Assembly: GCA_037176705.1 (NCBI GenBank)
Contig: CM073887.1
Location: 56,319,001 to 56,383,000, forward strand
Direction of reading: 5' to 3'
Length of the DNA stretch: 64,000 nt
Origin: Molossus alvarezi
Lineage: Eukaryota; Chordata; Mammalia; Chiroptera; Molossidae
Position numbers and translations under genes: made by a program. A model generated the notes under the pieces. That model was not told the origin of the DNA, did no database searches, and saw only the letters and a list, made by a program, of their open reading frames with translations. Positions 22,471-33,716 of this stretch are shown here, in pieces; positions within the stretch are counted from its first letter, which is position 1; every line of letters begins with the position of its first letter.

Positions 22471-23428
22471 AGGTACCTAGGAATAAATTTAACCAAGGAG
22501 TTAAAAGACCTGTAACTCATAAATCTGCGGGACATTGAAAAAAGAGATAGAGAAAGATACAAACAAGTGGAAGAAATGTCATGTTCATGGATTGGAAAAA
22601 TTAATATAATTAAAATGTCCATACTACCCAAAGCAATCTATAGATTCAATGCAATCTCTATTAAAATACCAATGGTATGTTTCATAGCTCTAGGACAAAT
22701 ACTCCAAAAATTTATATGGAACCCAAAAAAGATCCTGAATAGCCACAGCAATTTTGCGAAAAAAGAACAAAACTGGAGGGATCACAATTCCAGATATTAG
22801 GTTATACCACAAAGCCACTGTAATCAAAACAGCCTGGTAGTGGCACAAGAACAGGCATATAATCAATGGAACACAACAGAGAACCCAGAATTTGACCCAA
22901 GCCATTATGATCAATTAATATTTAACAAAGGAGGCAAGAACATACAATGGAATACAGTCTCTTCACTAAATATTGTTGGAAAAATTATACAGGTACATGC
23001 AAAAAAAGATGAAACTAGAGCACCAACTTATACCATACACAAGAATAAACTGAAAATGGATAAAAGACTTAAATCTAAGTCATTAAACCATAAAAATCCT
23101 AGAAGAAAACATAGGCAGCAAAATCTTAGGCATCTCACATAGCAGAATTTTGAAACAAAGGAAATACATTAAAACAAAAGAAAAAATGAACACATGGGAC
23201 TACATCAAATTGAAAACCTTCTGCACAGCAAAATAAACCATCAAAATGAAAAGGGAACCCACTGAATGGGAGAATGTATTTGCCAATGACACATCTGATA
23301 GGGGGTTAATTTCTAAAATATATAAACTCATATAACTCAACAAAAGGAAGACAAAGAATCCAATTAAAAAATGGGCAGAGGACTTGAATAGACACTTCTC
23401 CAAAGAGGACATACAAATGGCCAAGAGA
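22471..23428 (+). mobile_element. L1 ORF2 fragment in + orientation, no 3' end
   Basis: Plus-strand ORF2 from GTACCTAGGAATAAATTTAA through CCATACTACCCAAAGCAATC to CTTCTCCAAAGAGGACATAC. It lacks 5' part, 3'UTR and tail, and lies between minus-strand old L1 on both sides. Decayed. Confidence 0.8.
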
Positions 23429-25430
23429 CAGACCATTGACTTTTGAAGTCATTATTGATATGGTTGGATCCGTATCTACTATACTTTTTTGTTTTCTGTT
23501 TGTAACCTTGTTCTTTTTTATCTTCCACATCTTCTGCTTTCTTTGCCTTTTAATTTTCTCTTATCAGCATATTAATTATGCATTTTTGAGTAATTGAGCT
23601 TGAGCTTGCAGTTTACATTTATAACTAACTCAAATTCTCTCTGAGGTAACACTATCCCAGTCTACTAGATGTGCGAGGTCCTCATACCAAAGTATTCCCA
23701 ATTCCTCCCCTGCTGTTCCTTGTAACATTGCTGACTTTCATTGTAATCTATAAGCTTTAATTACCTAATATCTTGTTGCTATGACTACCTTAAAGAAAGT
23801 GTTATCTCTCAGATTAAATAAAGTTTATTTTACCTTCATTTATTCCATCTCTAACATTCTCCCTTTATTATTTACCTTCTTCCTAACAAATTTCTTTTAA
23901 CATTTTTTGCAAAGTAGGTGTACTAGTGACAAATTTTATGATTTTTATTTGACCTAGAAGGTCCATTTTCCCTCACCTTTGAAGCATAATTTTGTTCAAC
24001 ACAGTATTCTAGTTGGTTGGTTATTCTTTCAACACTTTATTTTTTGCAAACCTCTCTTACTGCTTATGTGGTTTCTGAAAAGAAGTTCGATTTTATCCTT
24101 ATCCTTGTTTCACTGTAACTAAGATTTTTCTTTCCCTATCTTCTTTAAAGAGTTAGTCCTTGTCTGATTTTTCTCCAGTTTGAATAGTGTATTTCTATTT
24201 GGGGGCAGGTTATTATCTTGTTTTGTGACACCTGAGGTTCCTGGAACTGTGGTTTGGTGTCTAACATTAATTTGGGAAAATCAGTCATCATTGCTTCACT
24301 TATTTTTTGGTTGTTTATAGAAATAATAGTTTATAGATTAATTGAAATGAATGACAGCGTGTTGCAAGGGACAGGAGGGAATAATTGTTCCTTTAATTCT
24401 TTTATCTGTTCTCATTAAATGTAAGTTACATTTTTTGTAATTATCCCAAAGTTCTTGGATATCTGTTCTGTTTGTTTTTTTTTTTTTTCTTTTACCCTCT
24501 TTGCATTTCAATTCTGGAAGTTTGTGTTGATATCTCCTCAGGCTCTCTGATTTTTTGCTCACACATTCCCACTATCGATGAGCTCCTCAAAGGAATTCTT
24601 CATTTATGTTCTGTTGTTTTAACGTGTTTTTGTTGTTGTTGCCTTTTCTGTTTTATTATTTCTTAGGGTATCCATCTCTGCTTACACTACTTACCTTTTC
24701 TCACATTTTGTCCACTAGTTTCATTAGAGAGCTTAGCACATTAATCATGGTTGCTTTAAATTTCTGGTCTGATCCTTCCAACATGTCTGCTACATCTGAA
24801 TTATGTTCTCTTGCCTGTTCTGTCTCATCACACTGTGTGTTATAATACTTAGCATGCCTTTTAATATTTTGTTGAATGCTGGACATGAGGTACTGTGAAG
24901 GAGGAACTGAGGAAAGTAGGCCTTTAGTGTGAGGTTTTATGATTATCTGACTAGGGTTTAGGCTGTGTTTACTATTTACTGTAACTGTTAGAGGCAAATA
25001 TGCCCAGGTGTCCTTGACTTTGTCTCCATGTCATGTTTAGGGTTCTACAGAGGGTTCTTAAATAACTTCTGAAACTACAGTCCTTTCAGTGTATTCCACT
25101 GTTGTTAAACAGGAGTGTTGGTGCTGTCATGCTGTATTGTGGGTGCAGAGGAAGTGTTCTGTAGTCCTGTGATTTGGTCTCAGTATTTTAAAGAGCTTGT
25201 GTCCTGGACTGTGACGTTCTGTGCTATAATGAGAAAGATGTTATATCTTTGTCCATGGTTTCTAGCAAAGACCTCCCTAAAGCCCTTGGACTATCAGTGT
25301 GATAAGGGTGATAGGAGCATCTTTTGTTCTACTGAGGTGATTGTTTGCAAGCTCCTGAGAGCTTCATGGGGGTTGGTCACCACGAAAATCAAGCTTTGAT
25401 TAGAGGCTTAGAATGTTTAGCCCAGTCTCC
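23429..25430 (-). mobile_element. Old L1 (L1M-like): ORF2 endonuclease end, ORF1, 5'UTR
   Basis: Minus-strand diverged L1. ATTGACTTTTGAAGTCATTA is ORF2; TTCTTTTAACATTTTTTGCA is the spacer; the minus frames 24338-24562 and 24701-24997 are short ORF1-like remnants; TGTTGAATGCTGGACATGAG and onward is 5'UTR. Confidence 0.65.
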
Positions 25431-25735
25431 AACCTCTGGGGAGGGGAGAGGGCTAGAGATTGAATTAAATACAATTGGCCAGTGATTCAGTCAGTTATGA
25501 CTACATATGAAACCACAGGATTCAGAGAGATATTTGTTGGTAAACATGTCATTGTGCTGGAAGGCTATCATATCTGCACAGGTCATGGAAGCTCCTACCA
25601 CACCTGAGTCCCCCGTCACCTCTTGTAGTTTTTCCCTGAGCACCTTTTCCATTTGGCTGTTTCTGAGTTGTAAAAAGCTGATAATACATAAATACTTTTC
25701 TCAGTCATTCTAGTGAATTAGCAAACATGCCAGGA
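25431..25735 (+). mobile_element. Probable ancient ERV LTR
   Basis: GGGGAGGGGAGAGGGCTAGA, ATTGGCCAGTGATTCAGTCA, GGTCATGGAAGCTCCTACC, CATTTGGCTGTTTCTGAGTT and the end TCATTCTAGTGAATTAGCA match, in order, an old mammalian ERVL-class LTR I recall. Non-coding; the poly-A signal is decayed (AATACATAAATA). Confidence 0.5.
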
Positions 25736-25754
25736 ACTTCCAGTTTCTTTGTTC

Positions 25755-25989
25755 TTGTTTTTGATCCTCACCCGAGGACATTTTTGCATTCATCTTCAGA
25801 TGAGTGGGAGGGAGAGAGGAAGAGAGAGAGAAAAACATAGATGTGAGAGACACATCGAGTGGTCGCCACCCACACAACCCCAGCTGGGGCTGGGGACAAA
25901 CTGCAACTGAGGTGCCATTAGTGGGAACTGAACCCGGGACTCTGGTCTGTGGGCCAACACTCTAACCGCTGAGCCAAACCAGCCAGGGC
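25755..25989 (-). mobile_element. Ves SINE with short target duplication
   Basis: GAACTTCCAGTTT (about 25734-25746) and GAACTCCAGTTTT (from 25990) flank a reverse Ves copy. Confidence 0.85.
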
Positions 25990-26102
25990 GAACTCCAGTT
26001 TTGTAGTCAGCCATGGAGAAAGTTGTGTGGCTTGGGGTTCCCATTTGTGGCTCGCATTTGATGTGTGGACAGTTGGTGGAACTGAGCCTTTAACAACACA
26101 GC

Positions 26103-26229
26103 ATGGATGTGTGAGAGAAACATTGATCAGCTGCTTCCTGCATGTGCCCTGACCTGGGATTGGACCACAACCTACAACCTTTTGGTTCATGTGATGACAT
26201 TCCAACCCACTGAGCCACACTGGTCAGGG
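26103..26229 (-). mobile_element. Partial Ves SINE, second subfamily
   Basis: TGCATGTGCCCTGACCTGGG and CCACTGAGCCACACTGGTCA identify it; the CT-rich tail region is mostly gone. Confidence 0.75.
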
Positions 26230-26525
26230 TGCTAGTATTAGTTTGAACAAAGTGTTATCTACCAGATTAATAAATAAATGTTTAAGTGATTTTACTTCTC
26301 TTCATTGATTTCTTCTTAAACATTCTCCCTTTCTTCATCATTTTCCCTCCTTTTAAGGAATTTACTTTAACATTTCTTGCAAAGCAGGTATACTTGTGAC
26401 AAAGACCCTCAATATTTGTTTGTCTCAGGAAGTCTTTATTGCTCCCTCACTTATGAAGGATAGTTTTGCTCAACAACAAAGTTAGGACACTTTTTCTCTA
26501 TCAATACTTGAAATATTTCATTACA
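26230..26525 (-). mobile_element. Old L1 ORF1/ORF2 spacer fragment
   Basis: Minus-strand: TTAACATTTCTTGCAAAGCA and TATGAAGGATAGTTTTGCTC are old L1 sequence. Confidence 0.55.
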
Positions 26526-26911
26526 CAAATGATTCAACCACTTGGAAAACTGTCTTGTAGTTCCTCAAAAATGGAACCTAGAATTATCATATGACCCATC
26601 AACTCCTGTCCTAGGTATGTTTGGATGAATAGATAAACAGAATGTGTTTTATCCATACAATAAACTATTGGTTGGCCCTAAAGATGAATGGATATTAGTA
26701 CATGCTACAACATAGATGTCCTTTGAAAAAATTATGCTGAATGAGTGAATGAAGTCAATCAGGAAGACTGTATGTTTTATAATTTCATTCATTTGAGAGT
26801 CCAAGTAAGATAATACATGGAAACAGAAAGTAAATTAGGGATTCCTAAGGCTGGAGATCACAGGAAGAAGATGAGAATATACTGAAAACCATTGAATTGT
26901 ACACTTCAAAA
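26526..26911 (+). mobile_element. L1 ORF2 3' end, inverted relative to its neighbour
   Basis: Plus-strand ORF2/3'UTR: AATTATCATATGACCCATCA, ATGCTACAACATAGATGTCC, ATTGAATTGTACACTTCAAA. Meets the minus-strand L1 head-to-head at about 26525. Confidence 0.65.
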
Positions 26912-26939
26912 AACGTTTTATTAAATTTATTGGGGTGAT

Positions 26940-27198
26940 ACCCTGGCCAGTGTGGCTCAGTGGTTGGAGCATCAGCCTGTGCACTGAGGGTCACAGGTTC
27001 AATTTCTGGTCAAGGGCAAGTGCCTTGGTTGTGGGTTTGATCCCTAGCCCTGGTCAGAGTGTGCAGGAAGCAACCAATTGATCTTTCTCACATCGATGTT
27101 TTTCTCTCCCCTCCTCTCCCCCCCCCCCCCGTTCCACTCTCCCCAACAAAATCAATGGGAAAAAATATCTTCAGGCGAGGATTAACAACAACAAAAAA
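26940..27198 (+). mobile_element. Ves SINE nested in L1 3'UTR
   Basis: CCCTGGCCAGTGTGGCTCAG head, B-box-like AGGTTCAATTTCTGG, poly-C inside the CT tract, tail CTTCAGGCGAGGATTAACAA. Confidence 0.9.
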
Positions 27199-27574
27199 AA
27201 TGTTGAGGTGGCATTGGTTAATAGAATTATATAGGTTTCAAGTGTAAAATTCTTTAATACATCATCTGTATATTGCATTGTGTTTACCACCCAAACTCAA
27301 ATGTCCTTCCAATACCATATATTTGACCCCCTTTACTCTCTTCTACATACCCCCACTCCTAATTCCTTCAGGTAACCACCATAGTGTTGTCTGTGATTAT
27401 CAGTTTTTGTTTGTTTGTCCTGTTTATTTGCCCCTTTCAGTTTTATACCTTACATATGAATGAAATCATATGACTCTTGACTTTTTTCCATCTGACTTAT
27501 TTTGTTTAGCATGATATTCTGAAGATCCATCCATGCCAAGTAGTATTCCATTGTATATATGTACCAAATCTTTT

Positions 27575-27788
27575 AAAAAATTTTTTTTCATTGATTTTTT
27601 TAGAGAGAGAAGAAGGGAGAGAGAGAAAGAAGCATTGATGTGAGAAAAACATGGATCAGCTGCCCCCTACATGTCCCCTACTGGGGATCGAGCCCACAAC
27701 CTGGGCATGTGCCCTGACTGGGAATGGAACCAGGACCTCTCAGTTCATGGGATGGCACTCAATCCACTGAGCCACACTGGCCTGGCTC
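27575..27788 (-). mobile_element. Ves SINE, second subfamily, with target duplication
   Basis: TACCAAATCTTTT (27562-27574) and TACCACATCTTT (27789-27800). Confidence 0.88.
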
Positions 27789-28352
27789 TACCACATCTTT
27801 ATCCAATCATCTATCAAAGGACACTTCAGTTGTTTCCATGCTTTGGCCACTGTGGATAATTCTGCCCTGAACATAGGGATGCATATATCATTATGAATAA
27901 GAGTTTTCAAATTTTTGGGGTAGATACCCAGAGAGAGGTTTTGGGTTATATGGTAATTGCACTCTTAATTTTTTGAGCAATTTCCATACTGTTTTCCGTA
28001 GTGTCTGTACTAATTTACTTTTCCCACCAACAGTGTATGAGGGTTTCCATTTCTGCACAACCTCTCAAACCGTATTTCTTATCTTGTTGATAATAGCCAT
28101 TCTAACAGGTGTGAGGTAGTATCTCATTGTGGTTTCAATTTGCATTTTCCTAATGCCATTGAAGTTGAGCATATTATCATATATCTGTTGGCCATTTTTA
28201 TGTCTTCTTGAAAGAAGTGTCTGTTCCAGTCCTCTGTCCATTGTTAAATTTGGTTGTTTATTTTGTTGTTTGAGTTCTTTATATATTTTGGATATTAACC
28301 CCTTATCAGAGGTGTTATTTTAACATTTCTTCTCTCATTTGATTATATGCTT

Positions 28353-28572
28353 ATTAAATAAATTTTTTTCTTTATTGATTTTTAGAGAGAGAGGAAAGGA
28401 GAGGGATAGAGAGGTAGAAACATTGATGAGAGAGAACATCAATTGGCCGCCTCCTGCATGCCCCCACTGGGGATCAGGCCCACAATCTGGGCATGTGCCC
28501 TGACCAGGAATCAAACTGGCGATCTCTTAGTACATGGATTGACACTCAACCACTGAGCCCCATCAGTCGGGT
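28353..28572 (-). mobile_element. Ves SINE, second subfamily, with target duplication
   Basis: GATTATATGCTT (28341-28352) and GATTATTTGCTT (28573-28584). Confidence 0.88.
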
Positions 28573-29000
28573 GATTATTTGCTTTTTTGATTTATTGATG
28601 GTTTCTTTTGCTGAGCAGAAGCTCTTTATTTGGATATAGCCCCATTCATTTATTTTTGCTTTTACTTCTCTTGCCTTTGTATAATTTAAGGGGTGCATTG
28701 TAAAGGATGTGTATTATAATCTCAGTAAAGTTGTTCATAAATAAATAAATAAATGCATTGAGGGTTTTGCAAGCCAATCTTTTTGGCATATAAGAGTTTC
28801 CAGATTAATTAATACCTCACATTTTTTTGTGTTCCACGAGAATGCTTAGTCCACTCTCTTAGCACATTTCAAGTATACAATATAGTGTATTTATTCCAAA
28901 TCATCACATTGTAATCTTAAATATAGACAGTTTTGTCAACTATACCTCAGTAAAGTTGGGGGGGTGGAGAATTTCCAAGTGCATCCTTAGTTTATATAAT
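28573..29000. mobile_element. L1 remnants
   Basis: 28573-28690 is minus-strand ORF2. 28700-29000 holds weak + strand L1 3'UTR-like pieces (TTCAAGTATACAATATAGTG, two CTCAGTAAAGTTG segments). Confidence 0.45.
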
Positions 29001-29607
29001 TATTTTTTTTCTAATATCAGTGAAAATGGGAATCAGTTGCCTTCAGGATATTATGGTGGTGGTAAGCAAAAATGTTTAACTTCCACAACTGAAAGTCTTT
29101 TTAAAATAAAGTGTTCATTAGGTCATTGGTAGCAAGAAAATGTTAGGTTCTGGGGCATGAAATCTGAGCCACCAGCAGCATGACTAAGTGGGAAGACAGG
29201 TCCCCTGTCCTGGAGTTGTTGAGCGGTTTTTACATCAGGTAGCGAGTGGGAAGAGAGATGTAAGCCATTCTGAAAGAGTTTACCTTGGCTATAGACAAGG
29301 GGTGGGAGAAGATGAAGTGGGGTCAGCTGTGGGATAGGTGCAGCATCAGTGAGAAAAAGTGTTGGTGCCTGTGAGCAGCGGATTGGAAAGTGAATGTGTA
29401 AATAAGGAGTGGAGGCTCCTGGGTTCCATGGTGGGTGCCTGGCTATTCTCTCTCTCGGAAAGCAGTAAAAATAGCCAGGTGGAAGTTATCTGAAGTTCCA
29501 ACAGTCACAGGAGTGTGAGCAGTTTTTGTCGGAGCTGGTCCCCAGCTGTTAACAGACTAACTGTTCTCTTTCTCTCTACAGGCTCTGATTTTTATTCCTT
29601 GTCATCT
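29001..29607. other. Unassigned sequence upstream of the ZNF promoter copy
   Basis: No repeat or reading frame recognised. Confidence 0.4.
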
Positions 29608-30379
29608 TTTACACTTTAAACTTTTCTAGGGACAGAGGCAAAAACTGATCTGAATTAAATTTCCTTCTAGTGTGAAATGTACACGGGAGAATGTAATGAA
29701 CACCTCTCGCACCCTGTGGTTAGACTGAAAAGAGTCTTTGCACCCAGGTTGGAGCTCCAGCGTTCCAACTTCCCACTAGAGCCAAGTGCGTGGAGACTCT
29801 TTTTCTTAAGGACAGAGTCACTGGGAGTGGGGCAGGGGTGGGTGGAGAGCTCAGGGCTGGGAAGCATCAAAGATTGAAACTGAGCCAGACTCTATTACAG
29901 ATGGTGAGGTCACATTGCGTGGCCTGACACCCTTACACCAAGCCCTTGACCTCTAGAGGACATAAGATCCTCATGTTCCAGGGTGGCCTGTCCGCCCTCG
30001 TGTTCTGTACTTGCTTTGCTTGGAAACTGAATCAGGAATTCTCTGTGCACGCCTGTGCCCCGGTGTTCACAAAGAGCTGGGCGAATGCAGTAGAGTCAGC
30101 TCCACACCAGGGAAATGTTTTGTTTCAAATCAAACGTGCCAGGAAGACAATGGAGCCTTTCAGTGGAAGTTGGTTTGCCTCAACCCTACATCCTCCCTCC
30201 TGGTGTCAATCCGGTATGTGTGTGTGTGCATGGATTTCTGTTTAATCAGAAGCTCCACTGGGGCAGGTGGGTGGGCCGACGCACCGCATAGGTGTGGACA
30301 TTCCAACCACTCTTCTGCCTTGCTGGTGACCACTTGTTCACGATTCGGTGTCTGGTGGCTCTTCCCCAGTCCCGCTGGT

Positions 30380-30428
30380 CATGGGAATCATAGGCAGGAC
30401 TCAGAGAGACCCAGGAAACCTAGAAATC
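30380..30428 (+). pseudogene. Broken exon 1 of a KRAB-ZNF gene
   Basis: Aligns with exon 1 of copy C: GGACTCAGAGAGACCCAGGA against GGGCTCAGGGAGACGCAGGG. In copy C the exon ends ATG|GTGAGTG. Here the same place reads ATC|GTGTGTG (start triplet 30426-30428), so the initiator is mutated and the donor weakened. The upstream CCAAT equivalent is TTAAT (30242-30246). Seen directly by comparing the two copies; loss of function is inferred. Confidence 0.75.
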
Positions 30429-31076
30429 GTGTGTGTGGGGCCAGGGTCTGGTGTGCCACGGGGGATGAGGGGCTGGCTGGAACCTGCTGTGGAGGGTCCG
30501 GGTCTCCTGGTAGTCAAGTCCTGAGTCTGCTACCCGCCGGAGTCCACTAGGAGCACCGCAGGGGCCTCAGTCCCCCTCAGAATTCAGCGTGGGGGCTGTG
30601 TGCACAACCAAACCCCGAGTGTACTGTCCCCTCACTACGCACAGTGGCTTCACCCCGCCAGGAGCTTCTCTGGGAAGCTCTGCGTCTGCAGCCCCGTGTC
30701 TCCCCAGAAGGCACAGTGACTACAGGGAGTGTCATCAGAGGACAGTTGTGACAGTCTCTGGGTTTTATGCATGAGAGATCTGTGGGGACCCGATTTCTGC
30801 CCCCCTCCCCATGCTTGTCTTCTCCTGAGTTTTCTTTTGTGTGTGTGGAACAGGGTCTCAAATCCAGGACCTTGTCCCCCCAGCCTGTCTCCACCTAGGG
30901 CTGGCTATAAGTCCCTAAATTTCCAGTGCTCTCCAGGCACTCCCAAGGCCCAATATTGCAGTTCGAGTCACAGCATCGTGACCAACTATTTGTCTTCCGG
31001 GGTACATTTCAAAAAGGTTCTATTTTAAATATTCATTCTCTCTCTCTCCTTACAGAGTAATGGAATACTCTTTTTA

Positions 31077-31190
31077 TAAAAAATTAAAATGTTTTATTTA
31101 TTGATTTAGAGAGAGAGAGAGGAAGAGGGGAGAGAGAAACATGGATCTTGTTGCTCCACTCATCTGTTGCACGTTGCAGGAAGCAACTGA
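31077..31190 (-). mobile_element. 5'-truncated Ves SINE with 16-nt target duplication
   Basis: TGGAATACTCTTTTTA (31061-31076) and TGGAATTCTCTTTTTA (31191-31206). Only the 3' portion is present. Confidence 0.8.
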
Positions 31191-31220
31191 TGGAATTCTC
31201 TTTTTAAAAGACATAGGTTT

Positions 31221-31462
31221 GGCCCTGGCTGGTTTGGCTCAGCAGTTAGACCATAGGTCTGTGGACCAGAGAGTCCTGGTTTCGTTCTGCTAAGGGCACA
31301 TACCTCGGTTGCAGTTTGTCCCAGGTCCTGGTTGGGGTCCTGTGGGTGGCAACCAGTCATTGTGTCTCTCTCACATTGATATTTCTCTCTCTTCCCCCTC
31401 TCCCTCCTGCTCTATCTGAAGATAAAAAAAATGTCCCCAGGTAAGAATTAAAAAAAATTTAT
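31221..31462 (+). mobile_element. Ves SINE with target duplication
   Basis: AAGACATAGGTTT (about 31208-31220) and AAGACATACATTT (31463-31475). Full-length sense copy. Confidence 0.88.
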
Positions 31463-32704
31463 AAGACATACATTTGTGGATATTTTGCCTGAGAAAAGAT
31501 ACAGAACCCTAGAAAGCTGAGGGATCTGGAGGTGGGGGGAGGGGGTAGGATTGGGAAGGGAAAGGGAGGGGATTGGGGAATACAAGCTGGAGAAGGGGCG
31601 GGGGTGCAGGCAGTGATGCTGCCCTTGCTGAGGTTGTGGGTACAGTTCCTTTGGCCTAGACATTTTAAGATCTTATGTTTGAATTTTGCATCCACAGTGT
31701 AGGTGCACTAAGTGTAATTTGTGCACATGGAGAAAGGTTATGAAGATCAGGGTTTCTGTCTTGAAGACAAAGGGTTTATGATTTGGGAGTTCATTTGGGT
31801 CAGAACATTAAATCAAGTTAGGCTGAGAATTTCCTCACTGGGAGAATGGAAGTCTGGGGAGGGGGCACTTCCATGCTTATAGGAGAGGAGGAGGTTGGAG
31901 CTCCCAGAGTTCATTCCTGCGGCTGCTCAGGTGGCCTTCCTCTCCTTCCCCAGGGACTGACCCCTTTAACCTGTTAACCAGGGAATTCCCTTTTCACTGT
32001 GTGCAACGTTTGACGTATTTATACATCCCGCTCGGTTAACAGGTTAAGGGTTCTGTCTCAACTGGGAGTGTCTAGACCCCAAGTTTTCGATTATGTTCAA
32101 CTTTCTGATTGTAGGTTCTCTTCTGAACTGGAGGGAAACAGGCCGCTTCTCTGTCTTGATTCCAATATTTGTGTTTCATTCCTTCAGATTTCTTTCAACA
32201 GTGAATATTGATTAATTCTAGTGTCCAGTAGCATTTGGGCTTTTAATATGTAATTTGAATGAGAAATACCTTGTGCATAAGGAAAGATAATTGTGGAACC
32301 AAATAGAATTTTGGTTCTGTTTAGCAAAAGAAAGTTAAGATGTGAGATGGGTATTTTTAAATTCACAAGTGTGTGTGTATTTCTTTCTTTCTGTTTTTGG
32401 TCAGTGTATATCCATGTCTCTAGAGAATTTTAGCATTGAAAAGGCTATACCATTCCTAAAGCAAATGATAACCTATTTCAATGGAGGTGAGGAAAATAAT
32501 TGAATTTTTATATTCACTCATATGAGGAAAACACCTCAACATGTATAGAAGTCTGAATTTACTAGTTCATTTCAGGGCTTACTTCCATACCCCTAAGGTA
32601 TTATATAACATGCTCTCATTTCTGGAAATACCCCCTGTGTGAAATATAGTGGAGGGCCAGACTATCATAATGCATCTTGTCCTTTTTATCAGAAAGGGAT
32701 TTGA

Positions 32705-32815
32705 TGCTGAACACACAATACAGTGTACAGATGAAGTGCTGTGGAATTGTGCACCTGGAACCTGTATACTTTTGTTCACCAGTGTCACCCCAATACAATA
32801 AAAGGGAAAAAGAGG
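32705..32815 (+). mobile_element. Short L1 3'-end insertion with 13-nt target duplication
   Basis: GAAAGGGATTTGA at 32692-32704 and 32816-32828. The body (ATACAGTGTACAGATGAAGT...CACCCCAATACAATAAAA) is an L1 3' end. Duplicate 16400-17890 lacks it, so it postdates the duplication. Confidence 0.8.
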
Positions 32816-33139
32816 GAAAGGGATTTGAAAATATTTGATCATCTTTAGTTTTATATCCATTAATGTTTAAAGCATTAAATCTTGGAGTAGTATTCTATGT
32901 AGAAAAGTTAAAATTAAATTAATTCTAAAAAGCAAAAGTCAACTAAAAATAATGACTAAATACAGGAAAATTATATATATGTATATATATATAAACTTCT
33001 TTTTTGGAAGGTTATTTAAGTTCCTGAAATAGGAAACTAACATAAGAAGATCCTTGCCCACATATCTTGCTCTACTCCTGTTCTTACTCTGGCCATTCTC
33101 AAATAACCAGTTTTAATCACTTCTTGGTTACTCTCTAAT

Positions 33140-33614
33140 GTTTCTTTCTTTTTAATTAAAAATATTTAAATTACAGTTTACATTCAATATTATTTTGTAT
33201 TAGTTTCAAGTGTACAGCATAGTAGACAACCATATAGTTTACAAAGTGTTTCCCCTAATATTTCAGGGCTCAACCGGCACCATACATAGTTATTACAATA
33301 TTATTTACTATATTTCCTATGCTGTACTTTACATCCCCATTAATATTTTGTAACGATTCAATCTGTACTTCTCAATCCCTTCACTTTCACTCAGACTCCC
33401 ATGACCCCTCCCCTCTGCCAACCATCAATCTGTTCTCTGGATCTGTGAGTTTGTTTCTGTTTTGTTTGTTTATATTGTTCTTTAGATTCCACATATAAGT
33501 GAAATCAAATGTTATGTGTCTTTTTTCTGACTGACTTATTTCACTTAGCATAATACCATCTAGGTCCATCCATGCTGTCACAAATGGTAAGATTTCGTTA
33601 TCTTCTATGGCCAT
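33140..33614 (-). mobile_element. Old L1 3'UTR and ORF2 C-terminus (part of half-L1 form 2)
   Basis: 3'UTR AGTTTCAAGTGTACAGCATA, then the last codons of ORF2 read on the minus strand (MAIEDNEILPFVTAWMDLDG, SEISQSEKRHITFDF). It joins ORF1-ORF2 spacer sequence at about 33610, so nearly all of ORF2 is missing. Confidence 0.7.
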
Positions 33615-33626
33615 TTATTATTCATA

Positions 33627-33716
33627 TTCTTCTCCTTCTCCTTCTCCTCTCCTTCTCCTTCTCCTTCTCCTTCTCCTTCTCCTTCTCCTTCTCCTTCTCC
33701 TTCTCCTTCTCCCTCT
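33627..33716. repeat. (TTCTCC)n microsatellite, about 90 nt
   Basis: About 15 near-perfect hexamer units. The array occupies the ORF1-ORF2 spacer of the adjacent L1 and looks like an expansion of its CTTCTTC-type motif. Confidence 0.95.

Larger units (their letters stand above)
26912..28352 (-). mobile_element. L1 3' end to ORF2, older family, with nested SINEs
   Basis: TTTATTAAATTTATTGGGGT starts the 3'UTR, which resumes after the SINE 26940-27198 and runs to the ORF2 C-terminal region (28130-28320). It continues at 28573-28690 past the SINE 28353-28572. Confidence 0.75.
29608..33130 (+). repeat. Segmental duplicate B: KRAB-ZNF promoter, exon-1 relic and intron 1
   Basis: Collinear with 62107-64000. 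TAGTGTGAAATGTACACGG matches CAGTGTGAAATGTACAATT; TAGAGGACATAAGATCCTC matches TAGAGGACATAAGACCCTC; CAGGGTCTCAAATCCAGGAC matches CAGGGTCTCAAATCCACAAC. Its 3' half is also collinear with 16400-17890. Later insertions: SINEs 31077-31190 and 31221-31462, and an L1 3' end 32705-32815. No KRAB or finger exon follows before the next copy 32 kb away. Confidence 0.8.

Noticed and set aside
30011..30550. 179-codon + strand frame in duplicate B
   Set aside because: It spans promoter, exon-1 relic and intron; the equivalent region of duplicate C is not open in the same way.
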